A stretch of DNA of 64,000 nucleotides from Cupriavidus metallidurans CH34 (GCF_000196015.1 NC_007974.2:1116001-1180000); one strand, 5' to 3'. Shown: positions 53,244-63,491, counted from the first letter of the stretch. Notes: generated by a model from the letters alone, not told the origin. Translations and numbers: made by a program.

Positions 53244-53714
53244 CTAACCGAGCGGCAGCGCCGTGCTGTACAGCACCTGCTTCAGCGCGAAACTCGACCG
53301 AATGCTCGCCACGCCGGGGATGCGAGTGATCTGGTCGATGATCAACCGCTCGAGCGCTTCCACGTCGGGCACCACTACACGCAGCAGATAGTCGGCATCT
53401 CCTGACATCAGGTAGCACTCCATCACCTGAGGCAACGCGGCGATTCGCCGCTCGAACGTATCGAGTGTTTCGCGCCGCTGCTTGTCGAGCGACACGGAGA
53501 TGAACACCACGACTTTCAGGCCCAGCCGACGCGCGTCGAGCAGCGTGACGCGCCGCGAGATCACGCCGATTTTCTCCAGACGCTTCACTCGCGCCAGGCA
53601 TGGCGAGGGCGAGAGACTGACCCGGCTGGCCAGCTCTACATTGGTCAGGCTGCCATCACGCTGCAGTTCGCCGAGAATCCGGATGTCGGTGGCATCAAGT
53701 TCAATGTCCAGCAT
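53244..53714 (-). CDS. Lrp/AsnC-family transcriptional regulator
   Basis: This 156-residue regulator has the helix-turn-helix [42 protein letters not shown] and a C-terminal RAM/ACT-like domain ([33 protein letters not shown]). Members bind amino acids and wrap DNA. It is divergent from the DMT-exporter gene, the most likely target. Confidence 0.92.
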   Translation of the reverse strand: MLDIELDATDIRILGELQRDGSLTNVELASRVSLSPSPCLARVKRLEKIGVISRRVTLLDARRLGLKVVVFISVSLDKQRRETLDTFERRIAALPQVMECYLMSGDADYLLRVVVPDVEALERLIIDQITRIPGVASIRSSFALKQVLYSTALPLG

Positions 53715-53840
53715 GTCATGCCTCTAAAGTTTTACCTCTCAGCATTCTATGCCGTATTGAACGACTGCAGCAGTGCGATCCGGTTACTGATGCCGGGCGA
53801 TGAATCGTAGACTTTTCGCAAACGATCTCTCTCGCTTCGC

Positions 53841-54779
53841 ATGTCCGCTACCGTCCCATCCACCGCTTCTTCCCGCGCTCCGGCAACCACCGGATTCCGG
53901 TCTTTTCTGCCATTGATTGGTGCAGTCGTGATTTGGGGCGGTAACTGGCCAGTCATGAAGATGGGACTGGCCCACATCAGCCCGCTCTGGTTCGCCGCCT
54001 GCCGGTTCGGCTCGGCCGCGCTGATCAGCTTCCTCGTGCTCGGCGCTCTGCGCAGGCTCCGCCTGCCCTCGCGGCAGGAATGGCCGCTGGTGATCGGCGT
54101 CGGCCTGCTGCAGATGGGCGCATTCACGGCCTTGGCGTTGTGGGCGCTGCAGTACGTGCCGCCGGGCCGCGCATCGGTGATTGCGTATGCGACCGCCATC
54201 TGGGTGATCCCGCTTTCCTCGCTGGTGCTCGGCGAACGGCCATCGCGCCTGCAATGGCTGGCGACCGCATTCAGTTACGCCGGCATCGCCGTGATCGTCG
54301 CGCCGGCGCTCGGAGGCTGGGAACTGCACACGGTGATGGGCCTGACGATGCTGCTCGGTGCATCACTGGCGTGGTCGGTCAGCATCATTCAGTTGCGCGC
54401 AAATCGTGCAATCCGGCTCGGCGCGGACATGATTCCCTGGGAATGCGCCGTGGCAACCGTGCCGCTGATTGCCCTCGCCTGGTTGCGAGATGGCGCGCCC
54501 GACCTGGGCGCAATGGTCGACATCTGGCCGGTGATCGCCTATACGGGACCGCTCGCCACCGCGCTGACCTTTATCGTCGTGCTGAACGTGACGCAGTCAT
54601 TGCCGCCGGCCGCCACCTCGATTGCCATGCTTGGTGTTCCGGTGATCGGGCTGGTGCTGTCGACCGTGGCATGGCACGAACAGATCTCGCTCGATCTGTC
54701 GATCGGCCTCGCACTGATCGGGATGGGCGTGGTGACCACCGCGCTCGCGCCCCGGCTCGGCAGGCTGGCTGCCCGCTAG
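53841..54779 (+). CDS. EamA/DMT-superfamily transporter
   Basis: This 312-residue protein has two EamA repeats with ten membrane helices. The N-terminal one has PLIGAVVIWGGNWPVMKMGLAHISPLWFAACRF, and the C-terminal one ends GVPVIGLVLSTVAWHEQISLDLSIGLALIGMGVV. Proteins like this export amino acids or metabolites (RhtA/YdcZ-like). Its position between two Lrp/AsnC regulators supports an amino-acid exporter; the substrate is not identifiable. Confidence 0.9.
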   Translation: MSATVPSTASSRAPATTGFRSFLPLIGAVVIWGGNWPVMKMGLAHISPLWFAACRFGSAALISFLVLGALRRLRLPSRQEWPLVIGVGLLQMGAFTALALWALQYVPPGRASVIAYATAIWVIPLSSLVLGERPSRLQWLATAFSYAGIAVIVAPALGGWELHTVMGLTMLLGASLAWSVSIIQLRANRAIRLGADMIPWECAVATVPLIALAWLRDGAPDLGAMVDIWPVIAYTGPLATALTFIVVLNVTQSLPPAATSIAMLGVPVIGLVLSTVAWHEQISLDLSIGLALIGMGVVTTALAPRLGRLAAR

Positions 54780-54792
54780 GTTCCAGCCAGGA

Positions 54793-55263
54793 TCAGGGTT
54801 CGACCGACGGCTCGCGCTTCAGCGTGCGCAGCACGAAAGTCGAGTGGCTGTGTCGCAGGCCGGGAAGCTTGTAGAGCTTGTGGCGCAGGAATTCCTCATA
54901 GCCTTCCGTACCTGCCACCGCCACCTTGATCAGGTAGTCGTACTCGCCCGTCAGCAGATGAGCCTCCAGCACTTCAGGCAACTGCGCCAGCGCCTCGCCG
55001 AAGCGATTGAACATCTCGTCGTCGTGGCGATCGAGCGTGACTTCGATCAGCACCGTATCAGGCAAGCCCAGCGCCTTCTGGTTCAGCAGCGCGGCATAGC
55101 CACTGATTACGCCAGCGTCCTCCAGGGCCTTGACCCGGTTCCAGCAAGGCGTGGCGGACAGGCCGACACGCTCGGCCAGCTTCGCATTGGAGATACGGCC
55201 GTCGCGGCGCAACTCGCGCAGGATGCGACGATCGATCTCATCGAGTTTGAGCGGGTTGTTCAC
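54793..55263 (-). CDS. Lrp/AsnC-family transcriptional regulator (second)
   Basis: This 156-residue protein begins LDEIDRRILRELRRDGRISNAKLAERVGLSATPCWNRVKALEDAGVI, the classical Lrp helix-turn-helix, followed by the RAM domain (VLIEVTLDRHDDEMFNRF, GEYDYLIKVAVAGTEGYEEFL). It is nearer to BkdR/Lrp-type sequences than the copy at 53244. Convergent with the DMT transporter. It may regulate the same amino-acid export, or the divergent small gene at 55432. Confidence 0.92.
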   Translation of the reverse strand: MNNPLKLDEIDRRILRELRRDGRISNAKLAERVGLSATPCWNRVKALEDAGVISGYAALLNQKALGLPDTVLIEVTLDRHDDEMFNRFGEALAQLPEVLEAHLLTGEYDYLIKVAVAGTEGYEEFLRHKLYKLPGLRHSHSTFVLRTLKREPSVEP

Positions 55264-55431
55264 GGAAAATCGTCCAGTGAAGATGAAATAACCTCAAATC
55301 TACACCAACGAAGATATTCATTCTGAAAATTGGCGGTCCACACAGAAAAATCAGAAGCCAATTTTGCGGGTGCACTGGTAAATTTACCGAACTGCTTACG
55401 CATCACTTACGCCTTGCTTCCGGACCCTGCC

Positions 55432-55737
55432 ATGCCCCTGCCCACCCTCCAGCTCGCCCTCCGCCTCGACCGCGCCGACGTCTTCGGTAGCCTGGAATGG
55501 GTGCTTGCCAGCGCCCGTCGCACGGGGCTCGCACTGCGCCAACTTCAGGTCGACAGCGAACGCGGCCACATGGTCAACCTCTGCTGCGAAGCGCCGGCGG
55601 CTGACCTGTTGCATCTGTTCGTGCGCCGAGTCGGCTACGGCGTTGAAGTCGAGGTTGTCGACGCCGAGTTCTCTGATGACGTCGACATGCTTCTGGTGGG
55701 TTGCGTTGAGGTCGAAGCCGAGGCCGCCCACGCCTGA
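55432..55737 (+). CDS. Small ACT-like protein (IlvM-like) of unknown role
   Basis: This 101-residue protein (LQLALRLDRADVFGSLEWVLASARRTGLALRQLQVDSERGHMVNLCCEAPAADLLHLFVRRV) has the beta-alpha-beta pattern of ACT domains and resembles the acetolactate synthase small subunit IlvM in length and layout, but no synthase gene is near. It could be an isolated amino-acid-binding regulator. The start at 55432 is chosen because the upstream part of the frame looks non-coding. Its stop TGA is the first of three in-frame TGA codons made by a tandem GCCTGA repeat. Confidence 0.6.
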   Translation: MPLPTLQLALRLDRADVFGSLEWVLASARRTGLALRQLQVDSERGHMVNLCCEAPAADLLHLFVRRVGYGVEVEVVDAEFSDDVDMLLVGCVEVEAEAAHA

Positions 55738-55749
55738 GCCTGAGCCTGA
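55732..55749 (+). repeat. Tandem GCCTGA repeat multiplying a stop codon
   Basis: GCCTGA occurs three times exactly, giving three in-frame TGA codons at 55735, 55741 and 55747 at the end of the small ACT-like gene. Confidence 0.88.
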
Positions 55750-55753
55750 GCCG

Positions 55754-56677
55754 CTAGGCCGGCGTCCCCAGCAGTTCAATCCCGTCGAGTTCGGCCGCGC
55801 AGATATCGCGCACGATCGACACGAAATCGTCCACATAGGGCCGGTCGGCGATGGCGGCCGGCACCGTCGCGTATAGCTCGCTCCACAGCCCCTTCGTGCC
55901 GATGCGTTTGGCCAGCACGTAGTCGTGATCGACGTAGTTCTTCACGCCCCAGTTCGGTAGCGCGGCGACGCCACGCCGGCTGGCCACGAGTTGCAGCACC
56001 GCCACCGTAAGCTCCGCGGTGCGCCGCTGCAGACGAATACCGGCCGGCTCCAGCACCTCGCGGATCAGATCGATCCGCTGCTCCGGCACGGGATAGGTAA
56101 TCAGCGTTTCTCCCGCCAGGTCCTGTGCCTCGATGCGCCGCTTGCTGCGCAGCCGATGCTCGTTGGCCATCACCGCCAGAATCTCGAAGCGGAACAACGG
56201 CGCCACGGTCAGCCCCCGCTTTACCGGCGGCTTCGATCCGATCACCATATCCGCCTTGCCGTTGTTCAACAGTGCCAGCGGGTCTGCGTGGAATCCGGCA
56301 ACCAGATCCACCTCCACCTCGGGCCAGCGGCGACGGAACTCGTCCATCACAGGCATCAGCCAGTCGAAACAGGTGTGGCATTCGAGTACCACGCGCAACT
56401 CCCCGCGCGTATCGCCCTTGAGGCGCAGCAGATCGCGCTCGGCCGCGCTGATCGCCGCCAACGCCTCGCGTGCCAGGGCCAGCAGGCGTTCCCCTGCGGG
56501 CGTGAAACGCAATCCCTGGCGCGTGCGATCGAACAGCGGCATGTCATAGTGCGCCTCGATGGCCTTGATCTGATGGGAGAGCGCCGACTGGCTCACGTGC
56601 ACGCGTTCAGCGGCCGTTGCCAGCTTGCCCGATTCGGCGATGGCCACGAGCGAGCGGAAATGGCGGACTTCAATCAT
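55754..56677 (-). CDS. metR: LysR-type activator of methionine genes
   Basis: This 307-residue LTTR starts MIEVRHFRSLVAIAESGKLATAAERVHVSQSALSHQIKAIEAHYDMPLFDR, close to MetR proteins. In the effector domain FDWLMPVMDEFRRRWPEVEVDLVAGFHADPLALL is characteristic. MetR binds homocysteine and activates metE and metH. It is divergent from metE, and a perfect MetR consensus site lies in the gap. Confidence 0.93.
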   Translation of the reverse strand: MIEVRHFRSLVAIAESGKLATAAERVHVSQSALSHQIKAIEAHYDMPLFDRTRQGLRFTPAGERLLALAREALAAISAAERDLLRLKGDTRGELRVVLECHTCFDWLMPVMDEFRRRWPEVEVDLVAGFHADPLALLNNGKADMVIGSKPPVKRGLTVAPLFRFEILAVMANEHRLRSKRRIEAQDLAGETLITYPVPEQRIDLIREVLEPAGIRLQRRTAELTVAVLQLVASRRGVAALPNWGVKNYVDHDYVLAKRIGTKGLWSELYATVPAAIADRPYVDDFVSIVRDICAAELDGIELLGTPA

Positions 56678-56698
56678 TGCCCAGCCTCGTTTTTGATA

Positions 56699-56711
56699 TG
56701 AATTTCATTCA
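56699..56711. promoter_or_regulatory. MetR binding site
   Basis: TGAATTTCATTCA exactly fits the MetR consensus TGAANNTNNTTCA and lies in the 121-bp gap between metR and metE, 88 bp before the metE start. Confidence 0.85.
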
Positions 56712-56798
56712 CTCTTTGTTTAGAACTTATCGCTTGATTCATTTTACCCGCAATCCGAAACTGTGCGCCATATCAGATACCGGACTTGGGAGTAACGG

Positions 56799-59210
56799 AT
56801 GGCACGCACACATATCCTCGGATTTCCGCGCATTGGCGCGCGTCGTGAGCTGAAATTCGCGCAGGAAGCGTTCTGGCGCGGCGAAACGCCCGAAGCCGCC
56901 TTGCGCGAAACCGGCACCACGCTGCGACGTCGTCACTGGCAGCTGCAGGCCGATGCCGGCCTGGCGACCGTGGCTGCCGGCGACTTCGCCTGGTATGACC
57001 AGATGCTCGGACTGACCGCACTGCTGGGCGCGCTGCCGAAGCGTTTCGGCTTTGACGCCGCATCGCTGACGCTGGCCCAGTATTACGAACTGGCACGCGG
57101 CAATGCCGCCCAGCCGGCCATGGAAATGACCAAGTGGTTCGATACGAACTACCACTACCTCGTCCCCGAACTCGATGCGGACAGCACGTTCGATGGCGGC
57201 CCCACATGGTTCCTCGATGAAGTCGATGAAGCCCTGGCACTGGGCCTGGCTACGCGCCCCGTCCTGATCGGCCCGGTCACTTACCTGTACCTGTCGAAGT
57301 CGCACGTCCCCGGGTTCGATCGCCTCACCTTGCTGCCCAAGGTCGTGCAGGCCTACCGCCGCATCCTGGCGCAACTGCGCGAGCGCGGTATCGAATGGGT
57401 GCAGATCGACGAGCCGGTACTGTGCCTCGATATCGACGCCGAGTGGCTCGACGCCATTGATCGCGCTTATGTCGATCTGGTCGATCTGGTCGATCTGGCC
57501 GACGCGGGTCCGAAGGTCCTGCTGGCTACCTACTTCGACACCGCCGCTCCCCATGCGGCACGGGCCGCCGCGCTGCCGGTGCATGGCTTCCATGTCGATC
57601 TGGTGCGCGCGCCCGAGCAACTGGAAACCTGGCTGCAGGTGCTGCCCGCCAACGCGGTGCTGTCGGCAGGTGTGATCGACGGCCGCAACATCTGGCGCGC
57701 GGACCTGCGTGCCGTGCTGGCGACGCTCGCCCCGCTTCACGCACAACTCGGCGACCGTCTCTGGATCGCCCCGTCCTGCTCGCTGCTGCACGTGCCCGTA
57801 TCGCTCGATGCCGAACAACGCCTCGATCCCGAACTGAAATCGTGGCTGGCCTTCGCTACAGAAAAGCTCGAGGAACTGCGCACGCTGGCCGTGGCGCTGA
57901 ATCAGGGCAAAGCCGCAGCGGCGACGCAGCTCGCGGCATCAGACGCAGCACGCGAATCGCGCCGCACGTCGCGCCGCGTGGTCAACCAGCGGGTACAAGG
58001 TCGCCTGGCCGCTGTCACCGCCGACATGGCCGATCGCGCCAGCGCCTTCGATATCCGCATCGAACGCCAGCGCGAGGCGCTGCAACTGCCCGCGCTGCCC
58101 ACCACCACGATCGGTTCGTTCCCGCAGACCACGGCGATCCGGCAAACCCGCGCGGCATACAAGCGTGGCGAGATCGGCGCGCTGGACTACCTGCAGCGCA
58201 TCCGTGGCGAGATCGAACTGGCGGTGCGCAAGCAGGAAGCACTTGGCATCGACGTGCTGGTGCATGGCGAGGCCGAGCGTAACGACATGGTCGAGTACTT
58301 CGGTGAACAACTCTGCGGCTACGCATTCACCGAGAACGGCTGGGTGCAAAGCTATGGCTCGCGTTGCGTCAAGCCGCCGGTGATCTATGGCGATGTGTAT
58401 CGCCCCGAGCCGATGACCGTGGACACGGCACGCTACGCACAGTCGCTGACCGACAAGCCGATGAAGGGCATGTTGACCGGCCCGGTGACAATGCTGCAAT
58501 GGTCATTCGTGCGCGACGACCAGCCGCGTGCCACCACGGCGCGTCAACTGGCCCTGGCGATCCGCGACGAGGTACGCGATCTGGAAGCGGCCGGCATCCG
58601 CATCATCCAGATCGACGAACCGGCACTGCGCGAAGGCCTGCCCCTGCGCCGCGACGACTGGACCGCGTACCTCGAGTGGGCCGTCAATGCCTTCCGGCTG
58701 TCGGCCGCCGGCGTATCGGACCAGACCCAGATCCACACCCATATGTGCTACGCGGAGTTCAACGACATCCTGCCGGCCATCGCAGCCATGGATGCCGACG
58801 TGATCACGATCGAGACCTCGCGCTCGGCGATGGAATTGCTGGAAGGCTTCGGGGAGTTCGACTACCCGAATGAAATCGGACCGGGCGTCTACGACATCCA
58901 CTCGCCGCGCGTGCCGACGGTGGAAGCCATCACCCGGCTGCTCGAGCGGGCGTGCGAAGTGATTCCGCCAGAGCGGCTGTGGGTGAACCCGGACTGCGGT
59001 CTCAAGACGCGCGGCTGGCCGGAAACGGAAGCGGCGCTGGCGAACATGATCACGGCAACGCGCCAGTTGCGCGGCAAGCTGGCAAGCCAGCCACCCGTGA
59101 CTTGGAAACGTGTGACCCAGCCTGCCCCCGGAAGTGCGCGCAGCGCGGCAGCGGCGCACGCTCACGGTACTGCCTGCGACCCTAACTGCGCGGGACAACT
59201 TTCGATATAA
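56799..59210 (+). CDS. metE: Cobalamin-independent methionine synthase
   Basis: This 803-residue enzyme transfers a methyl group from methyltetrahydropteroyl-triglutamate to homocysteine. The N-terminal domain starts [25 protein letters not shown]. The C-terminal barrel has [25 protein letters not shown] and the zinc-site pieces [17 protein letters not shown] (His and Cys), a Glu within [10 protein letters not shown], and the Cys in [18 protein letters not shown] precedes the ATG. A 9-bp repeat GTCGATCTG x3 at about 57473-57499 adds VDLVDLVDL in the N-terminal domain. The C-terminus is extended by a low-complexity His/Ala-rich tail. Confidence 0.96.
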   Translation: MARTHILGFPRIGARRELKFAQEAFWRGETPEAALRETGTTLRRRHWQLQADAGLATVAAGDFAWYDQMLGLTALLGALPKRFGFDAASLTLAQYYELARGNAAQPAMEMTKWFDTNYHYLVPELDADSTFDGGPTWFLDEVDEALALGLATRPVLIGPVTYLYLSKSHVPGFDRLTLLPKVVQAYRRILAQLRERGIEWVQIDEPVLCLDIDAEWLDAIDRAYVDLVDLVDLADAGPKVLLATYFDTAAPHAARAAALPVHGFHVDLVRAPEQLETWLQVLPANAVLSAGVIDGRNIWRADLRAVLATLAPLHAQLGDRLWIAPSCSLLHVPVSLDAEQRLDPELKSWLAFATEKLEELRTLAVALNQGKAAAATQLAASDAARESRRTSRRVVNQRVQGRLAAVTADMADRASAFDIRIERQREALQLPALPTTTIGSFPQTTAIRQTRAAYKRGEIGALDYLQRIRGEIELAVRKQEALGIDVLVHGEAERNDMVEYFGEQLCGYAFTENGWVQSYGSRCVKPPVIYGDVYRPEPMTVDTARYAQSLTDKPMKGMLTGPVTMLQWSFVRDDQPRATTARQLALAIRDEVRDLEAAGIRIIQIDEPALREGLPLRRDDWTAYLEWAVNAFRLSAAGVSDQTQIHTHMCYAEFNDILPAIAAMDADVITIETSRSAMELLEGFGEFDYPNEIGPGVYDIHSPRVPTVEAITRLLERACEVIPPERLWVNPDCGLKTRGWPETEAALANMITATRQLRGKLASQPPVTWKRVTQPAPGSARSAAAAHAHGTACDPNCAGQLSI

Positions 59211-59300
59211 GGCAAGAAGGTCCGTTGCGTCGCTGTGTCGCATGGCGCACGGATTCTCCCCTCCGTATCCTTGCGGTCGAGCCAAAATAAGAGCATATCT

Positions 59301-59328
59301 GGCCCACGTTGAATCCTCGGCGTGGGCC
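59301..59328 (+). other. Hairpin in the leader of the TonB-receptor gene
   Basis: GGCCCACG and CGTGGGCC form a perfect 8-bp stem around a 12-base loop, 16 bp before the receptor's start codon. No T-tract follows, so it is not a plain terminator; its position would shadow the ribosome-binding site. Confidence 0.45.
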
Positions 59329-59343
59329 TATCGACCGCAAGCA

Positions 59344-61443
59344 ATGCAACGACAAAAAAAATGGCGCCGCGCAGCGGCGCTTCCTGCCGCCGCACTGTCT
59401 GGTGTGGCCTTCGCCCAAACCGTTCCGGCAAGCGTTCCTGCCGAGATTCCAACCCTTCCTCCTGTCACCGCCACGGCTGCCGCGGCGGGTTCGTTGACCG
59501 CCCCGGGCATCGCGCAGCAGCGCCAGTCATTGTTCCAGTCGGCTGGATCCGTGGGCTTTGTTGATGCGGACTCCTATAGCAACACGTACGCCAGCGACCT
59601 GCGCGATGTGCTCAAGGATGCACCGGGTGTTTACGTACAGGAACGTTACGGCCAGGAGTTGCGGCTGTCGATCCGTGGCTCGGGAATTGCGCGCGGCTAC
59701 CACACGCGTGGCCTGGAAATCCTGCAGGACGGCGTGCCGACCAACTTTGCCGACGGCAGCGGCGACTTCTACCAGATCGATCCGCTCGGTCTTTCGGCCG
59801 CCGAAGTCTACAAGGGCGGCAACGGGCTGGCGTATGGCAGCACCACCCTGGGCGGCGCCATCAACTTCACTACGCCCACCGCGCTGACCGCCGACGCGCC
59901 AAACATGGTCCGCCTGGATGGGGGCAGTTTCGGCACCGTGCGCGGCAGTGGCCAGGTGTCACGGCAGATCGGCAACTGGGACTTCCTGGTCAACGCCACG
60001 GTCAGCCATTCCGACGGCTATCGCAATCATGAACGCGGCCAGTACGAGCAGCTCAACGCCAATGTCGGCTACCGGTTCAGCCCGGCGGTGGAGACGCGCT
60101 TCTACTTTGGCGCCTATATCGTCGATCAGTTGCTGCCCGGCACGCTCTCTCTGAACGATGCGCTGAACAATCCGCGCATGGCATCGCCGAGCGCGCTGGC
60201 GGGCGACCAGGCACGCAACACGCGCACCGAGCGCCTGGCCAATGTCACCACCATCAAGCTCGACAGCGGCCAGATCGACTTCACTACCTGGGCGATCCAC
60301 AAGAGCCTGTATCACCCGATCTTCCAGGTGATCGACCAGGACTACTGGACCTATGGCTTCGCGCCCCGCTACACGGGCGAATTCGCGCTTGGCGGCATGC
60401 GTAACCAGTTGATCGCCGGGATGCGATTCTTTGGCGGCAACAACGACGCGCGCCAGTACGTCAACGTCAATGGCAATCGTGGCGCGCAGACGCTGAATTC
60501 GGCGCAGGATGCCTACAACTACGAGCTCTATCTCGAAGACCGCCTCTATGTGCTGCCCACCGTGGCGCTGATGGCTGGCGCCAAGGCGTACCGCAACCGC
60601 CGCGAGTACAAGGACTATGGTGGCCTGCCTACCAATCCAACGCCGAAGTCGGACGCCACGAGCTATAGCGGCGTGAATCCGAAGTTTGGCGTGCTGTGGG
60701 AACCAAAGAAGAACGTCCAGGCGTTCATCGACATCACCCGTAGCGCCGATGTCCCCGATTTCACGGACCTGAACCAGACGATCGGCATGACACAGCAGTT
60801 CGTGCCACTGGCCGCCCAGCACGGCTGGACGCTGGAACTCGGCACGCGCGGCCAGCAGGACCGTTTCGGCTGGGATCTGACGCTGTACCGCTCTCTGGTG
60901 CGCGACCAGCTGCTGCAGTACACGGTCAGCCCCGACATCCCCGCGTCAACGTTCAACGCGAACAAGACGACCCTGCAAGGCGTGGAGCTTGGCGCGAATG
61001 TAGACGTGCTACGCAACGTGTTCGGCAGCAGCGACAAGGTCAATGTGTCCCAACTCTGGAACTACAGTGACTTCCGCTTCGACAACGATCCGGTCTATGG
61101 CAACAACCGGATCGCCGGGGTGCCGCAGCACGTGCTGCGCACGACGCTGGCCTATAGCCGAAACTCGCGCCTGCGCGTGGCGGGCACAATCGACTGGGTG
61201 CCGACCGGTGCATGGGTGGACTACGCCAACACGCTCAAGGTGCCAAGCTACGTGCTGTTCGGTATCGAGGCGAGCTACGAGTTCGAGCGTGGCGTGACGC
61301 TGTTCCTCGATGCCCGCAACCTGACGGACAAACGCTATATCAGCGATTTCAGCACCGTCACGGATGCGCGGACGGCCAATACGTCGGTGTTCTATCCGGG
61401 CAGCGGCCGCGCGTTCTACGCGGGGATCAAGTACAAGTTCTAA
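59344..61443 (+). CDS. TonB-dependent outer-membrane receptor
   Basis: This 699-residue protein has a signal peptide (RRAAALPAAALSGVAFAQT), a plug domain (YASDLRDVLKDAPGVYVQERYGQELRLSIRGSGIARGYHTRGLEILQDGVPTN and GGNGLAYGSTTLGGAINFTT) and a 22-strand barrel ending RAFYAGIKYKF with the terminal Phe. It imports an unknown ligand with TonB energy. Start ATG 59344 is chosen for the signal peptide; the frame is open into the end of metE. Directly after metE, it may be co-expressed, but methionine regulation is not shown. Confidence 0.9.
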   Translation: MQRQKKWRRAAALPAAALSGVAFAQTVPASVPAEIPTLPPVTATAAAAGSLTAPGIAQQRQSLFQSAGSVGFVDADSYSNTYASDLRDVLKDAPGVYVQERYGQELRLSIRGSGIARGYHTRGLEILQDGVPTNFADGSGDFYQIDPLGLSAAEVYKGGNGLAYGSTTLGGAINFTTPTALTADAPNMVRLDGGSFGTVRGSGQVSRQIGNWDFLVNATVSHSDGYRNHERGQYEQLNANVGYRFSPAVETRFYFGAYIVDQLLPGTLSLNDALNNPRMASPSALAGDQARNTRTERLANVTTIKLDSGQIDFTTWAIHKSLYHPIFQVIDQDYWTYGFAPRYTGEFALGGMRNQLIAGMRFFGGNNDARQYVNVNGNRGAQTLNSAQDAYNYELYLEDRLYVLPTVALMAGAKAYRNRREYKDYGGLPTNPTPKSDATSYSGVNPKFGVLWEPKKNVQAFIDITRSADVPDFTDLNQTIGMTQQFVPLAAQHGWTLELGTRGQQDRFGWDLTLYRSLVRDQLLQYTVSPDIPASTFNANKTTLQGVELGANVDVLRNVFGSSDKVNVSQLWNYSDFRFDNDPVYGNNRIAGVPQHVLRTTLAYSRNSRLRVAGTIDWVPTGAWVDYANTLKVPSYVLFGIEASYEFERGVTLFLDARNLTDKRYISDFSTVTDARTANTSVFYPGSGRAFYAGIKYKF

Positions 61444-61483
61444 GGGTAGGCATTGCGCTCACTGCGCTCGGATGAGGGCCTCA

Positions 61484-61504
61484 CCACGCCCTTGCCGGGC
61501 GTGG
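61484..61504. terminator. Hairpin between convergent genes, probable terminator
   Basis: CCACGCCC, five bases, GGGCGTGG form a perfect 8-bp stem in the 70-bp gap between the receptor and the DUF1254 gene. There is no T-tract, so termination is likely but not certain. Confidence 0.5.
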
Positions 61505-61513
61505 CGCGGGAAA

Positions 61514-62926
61514 TCAGTTCACGCGCTGGACGGCGGGCGGCATCCACTTTCCATCGAGCACCACCTGGTCCGGCCAGTAGGCTCGCAGCATCAGATTGAA
61601 GGCGTCGGGCGGCGCCGGCAGCCAGTTGGATACCTTGCGCTCGTCGGGCCGTTCGTACTGGATATAGATGTCCAGAGAGCCATCGCGGTTGTAGCGCAGG
61701 CGATCACGGCTGCCGATCGCGTAGCGCTGCATCGAGTTGCTAACGAATGCCTGCTTTTCGTTGTACATCGTCAGCGACCAGAAGGCTTTCACCGGCGGCA
61801 ACTGTGACTTGTCGAAGTGCAGGACGTAGCGGCTGCCACCATCGAACGGGCGGCCCATCGCATCGGCGCGCGCGGTCGGGTAGATCGCATCCTCGGGCAG
61901 ATTCGCGCCCAGACCGAACATCGCCACCACGGCGCGGCGGCCATAGTCCGTGCCATATACCCCGATATCGCGCTGGACACGCCAGCCCATATTGCCGGCA
62001 GCGCTCTTGCGCCCATTGGCCTTGATCATCGTCAGCGCGGCGGATGCACCCTCCTGCACGGCGCGCGCCGTCGACGGCTCCAGCACAGTTGTCTTGAACG
62101 GCTGACCGGCCTTGATGCCCATGCGCTGCATCTTCTCGACCATCGCGGTGTCATCGGCTGCGGGCGGGTTGGCGGGCAGCAGCGCGGCCAGACGGGTAAA
62201 GAATGCCTGGGCGTCCATCGCCGCCACCTGCTCGGCCGGCGGCGTCTCCGTATCGATCATCGCTGCGCGCGGCACGGGCTGCACTGCGGTACGGCTGCCC
62301 TTGCGCCAAGCCGACAGCGGCACCAGGCGGAACTGATCCTGCAGCCGGTGCACGTTCGCATAGTCCTGCTTGCCATTGGTCTGAATCCGACCAATCAGCC
62401 AGGCCATATCGGTGGGCGACCGGATCTCCTTCACACCCTTGGGCAACTGCCCCTGCCAGTTCGGGCCGACGATTGCGAAAACCCCGCGCTTCGTACCAGT
62501 CGTGCGCTTGCCCGGCGACGCGAAGACATTGGTCCAGGCATCAAGCATCGGCATCAGGTAATAGCGACCGCTGGTATCGGGCACGGACAGCACCATCGGC
62601 TCCTTCGACAGGTCCAGCCACGCCGACGAATACAAGGTGTCGCCATTCGGGCTGACAACGTCGGTAAAGGCCGCGTCCGGGAAGGCGCGCTTGTGACCGA
62701 ATGTATTGACCGGCACCTTGGCCGTCGCCACCTCACGCGTAACGTCCATCAGGACGAGCGGATAGGCGTAGGTGAACACCTCGGCCGAGAGGGTTTTCAT
62801 CGCTTGGTCGGATGGCGGCTGTTCGACGGCCGAATCGGCTACCGAACGCTCCGACGTGGACGAGCAAGCGGAAAGGAAAACGGCAAGCGCAACTGCGCCC
62901 GCCAATCTGCGGATGGATGAATTCAT
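61514..62926 (-). CDS. DUF1254/DUF1214 lipoprotein
   Basis: This 470-residue protein has a lipobox (ALAVFLSAC, Cys about 20). The DUF1254 half includes FTYAYPLVLMDVTREVA, VSPNGDTLYSSAWLDLSKEPMVLSVPD and RYYLMPMLDAWTNVFASPG, and the DUF1214 half has YVLHFDKSQLPPVKAFWSLTMYNEKQAFV and WLPAPPDAFNLMLRAYWP at the end. The family is common in bacteria and of unknown biochemistry. The start is the ATG at 62926; the frame extends a further 98 codons upstream into sequence without conserved character. Confidence 0.88.
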   Translation of the reverse strand: MNSSIRRLAGAVALAVFLSACSSTSERSVADSAVEQPPSDQAMKTLSAEVFTYAYPLVLMDVTREVATAKVPVNTFGHKRAFPDAAFTDVVSPNGDTLYSSAWLDLSKEPMVLSVPDTSGRYYLMPMLDAWTNVFASPGKRTTGTKRGVFAIVGPNWQGQLPKGVKEIRSPTDMAWLIGRIQTNGKQDYANVHRLQDQFRLVPLSAWRKGSRTAVQPVPRAAMIDTETPPAEQVAAMDAQAFFTRLAALLPANPPAADDTAMVEKMQRMGIKAGQPFKTTVLEPSTARAVQEGASAALTMIKANGRKSAAGNMGWRVQRDIGVYGTDYGRRAVVAMFGLGANLPEDAIYPTARADAMGRPFDGGSRYVLHFDKSQLPPVKAFWSLTMYNEKQAFVSNSMQRYAIGSRDRLRYNRDGSLDIYIQYERPDERKVSNWLPAPPDAFNLMLRAYWPDQVVLDGKWMPPAVQRVN

Positions 62927-63491
62927 GACCCCGTTTCCCATGGGAATGGCGGCCTTCCGGGCATCAGCAGGGGCGCGAGTTGCTCCGGAGGCGCATCTGA
63001 TAGGGACGAATAATGTGCTTCCGGGTTGGCGGCTGTCAATGGCCCCGGCGAGTGGTTGCGCGGGGAAACGTACATTGGGGTTGGATTTTTTGGGGGGCTG
63101 TGAAAGGCCGCTGTACACTTTGGGTGCTTGCCAGTTCGTGCCCTGTGGGCCAATGCGTTCACAGATGTTCCGGCGAAAGCGACATCTACACGAGGCGCAC
63201 AAACCCAAATGCCGATCCAAGGGTTTTCTGATTGTGCGACGCGGCCTTTAGGGCACAGGTTCTCAGGCAAGCGAAATGCCATTTGGCATCGAAGGGCCGG
63301 CGGCTAGTCTCTGGGCGTATAAGCCCCGACAGAACGACCTTACGGCGACTGTGCCATCCATCGCAGCCGCTGCTTTGCACCATCGATTGCCGCAGCGGCC
63401 ACCACATACGAGTCGGTCATCGTCTTCAGATGAATCCACTGAACACAATCGAGCCAGACATACCCTCGCGCAGCAACCCAAAATGAAAAAG
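62927..63491. other. Gene-free interval
   Basis: About 565 bp with no frame worth reporting on either strand and no recognised RNA. It should hold the promoter of the DUF1254 gene. It closes with the terminator at 63487-63517. Confidence 0.45.

Noticed and set aside
59301..59328. Methionine-type riboswitch between metE and the TonB receptor
   Set aside because: Only one simple hairpin is present; no multi-stem conserved core of SAM or cobalamin riboswitches was seen.
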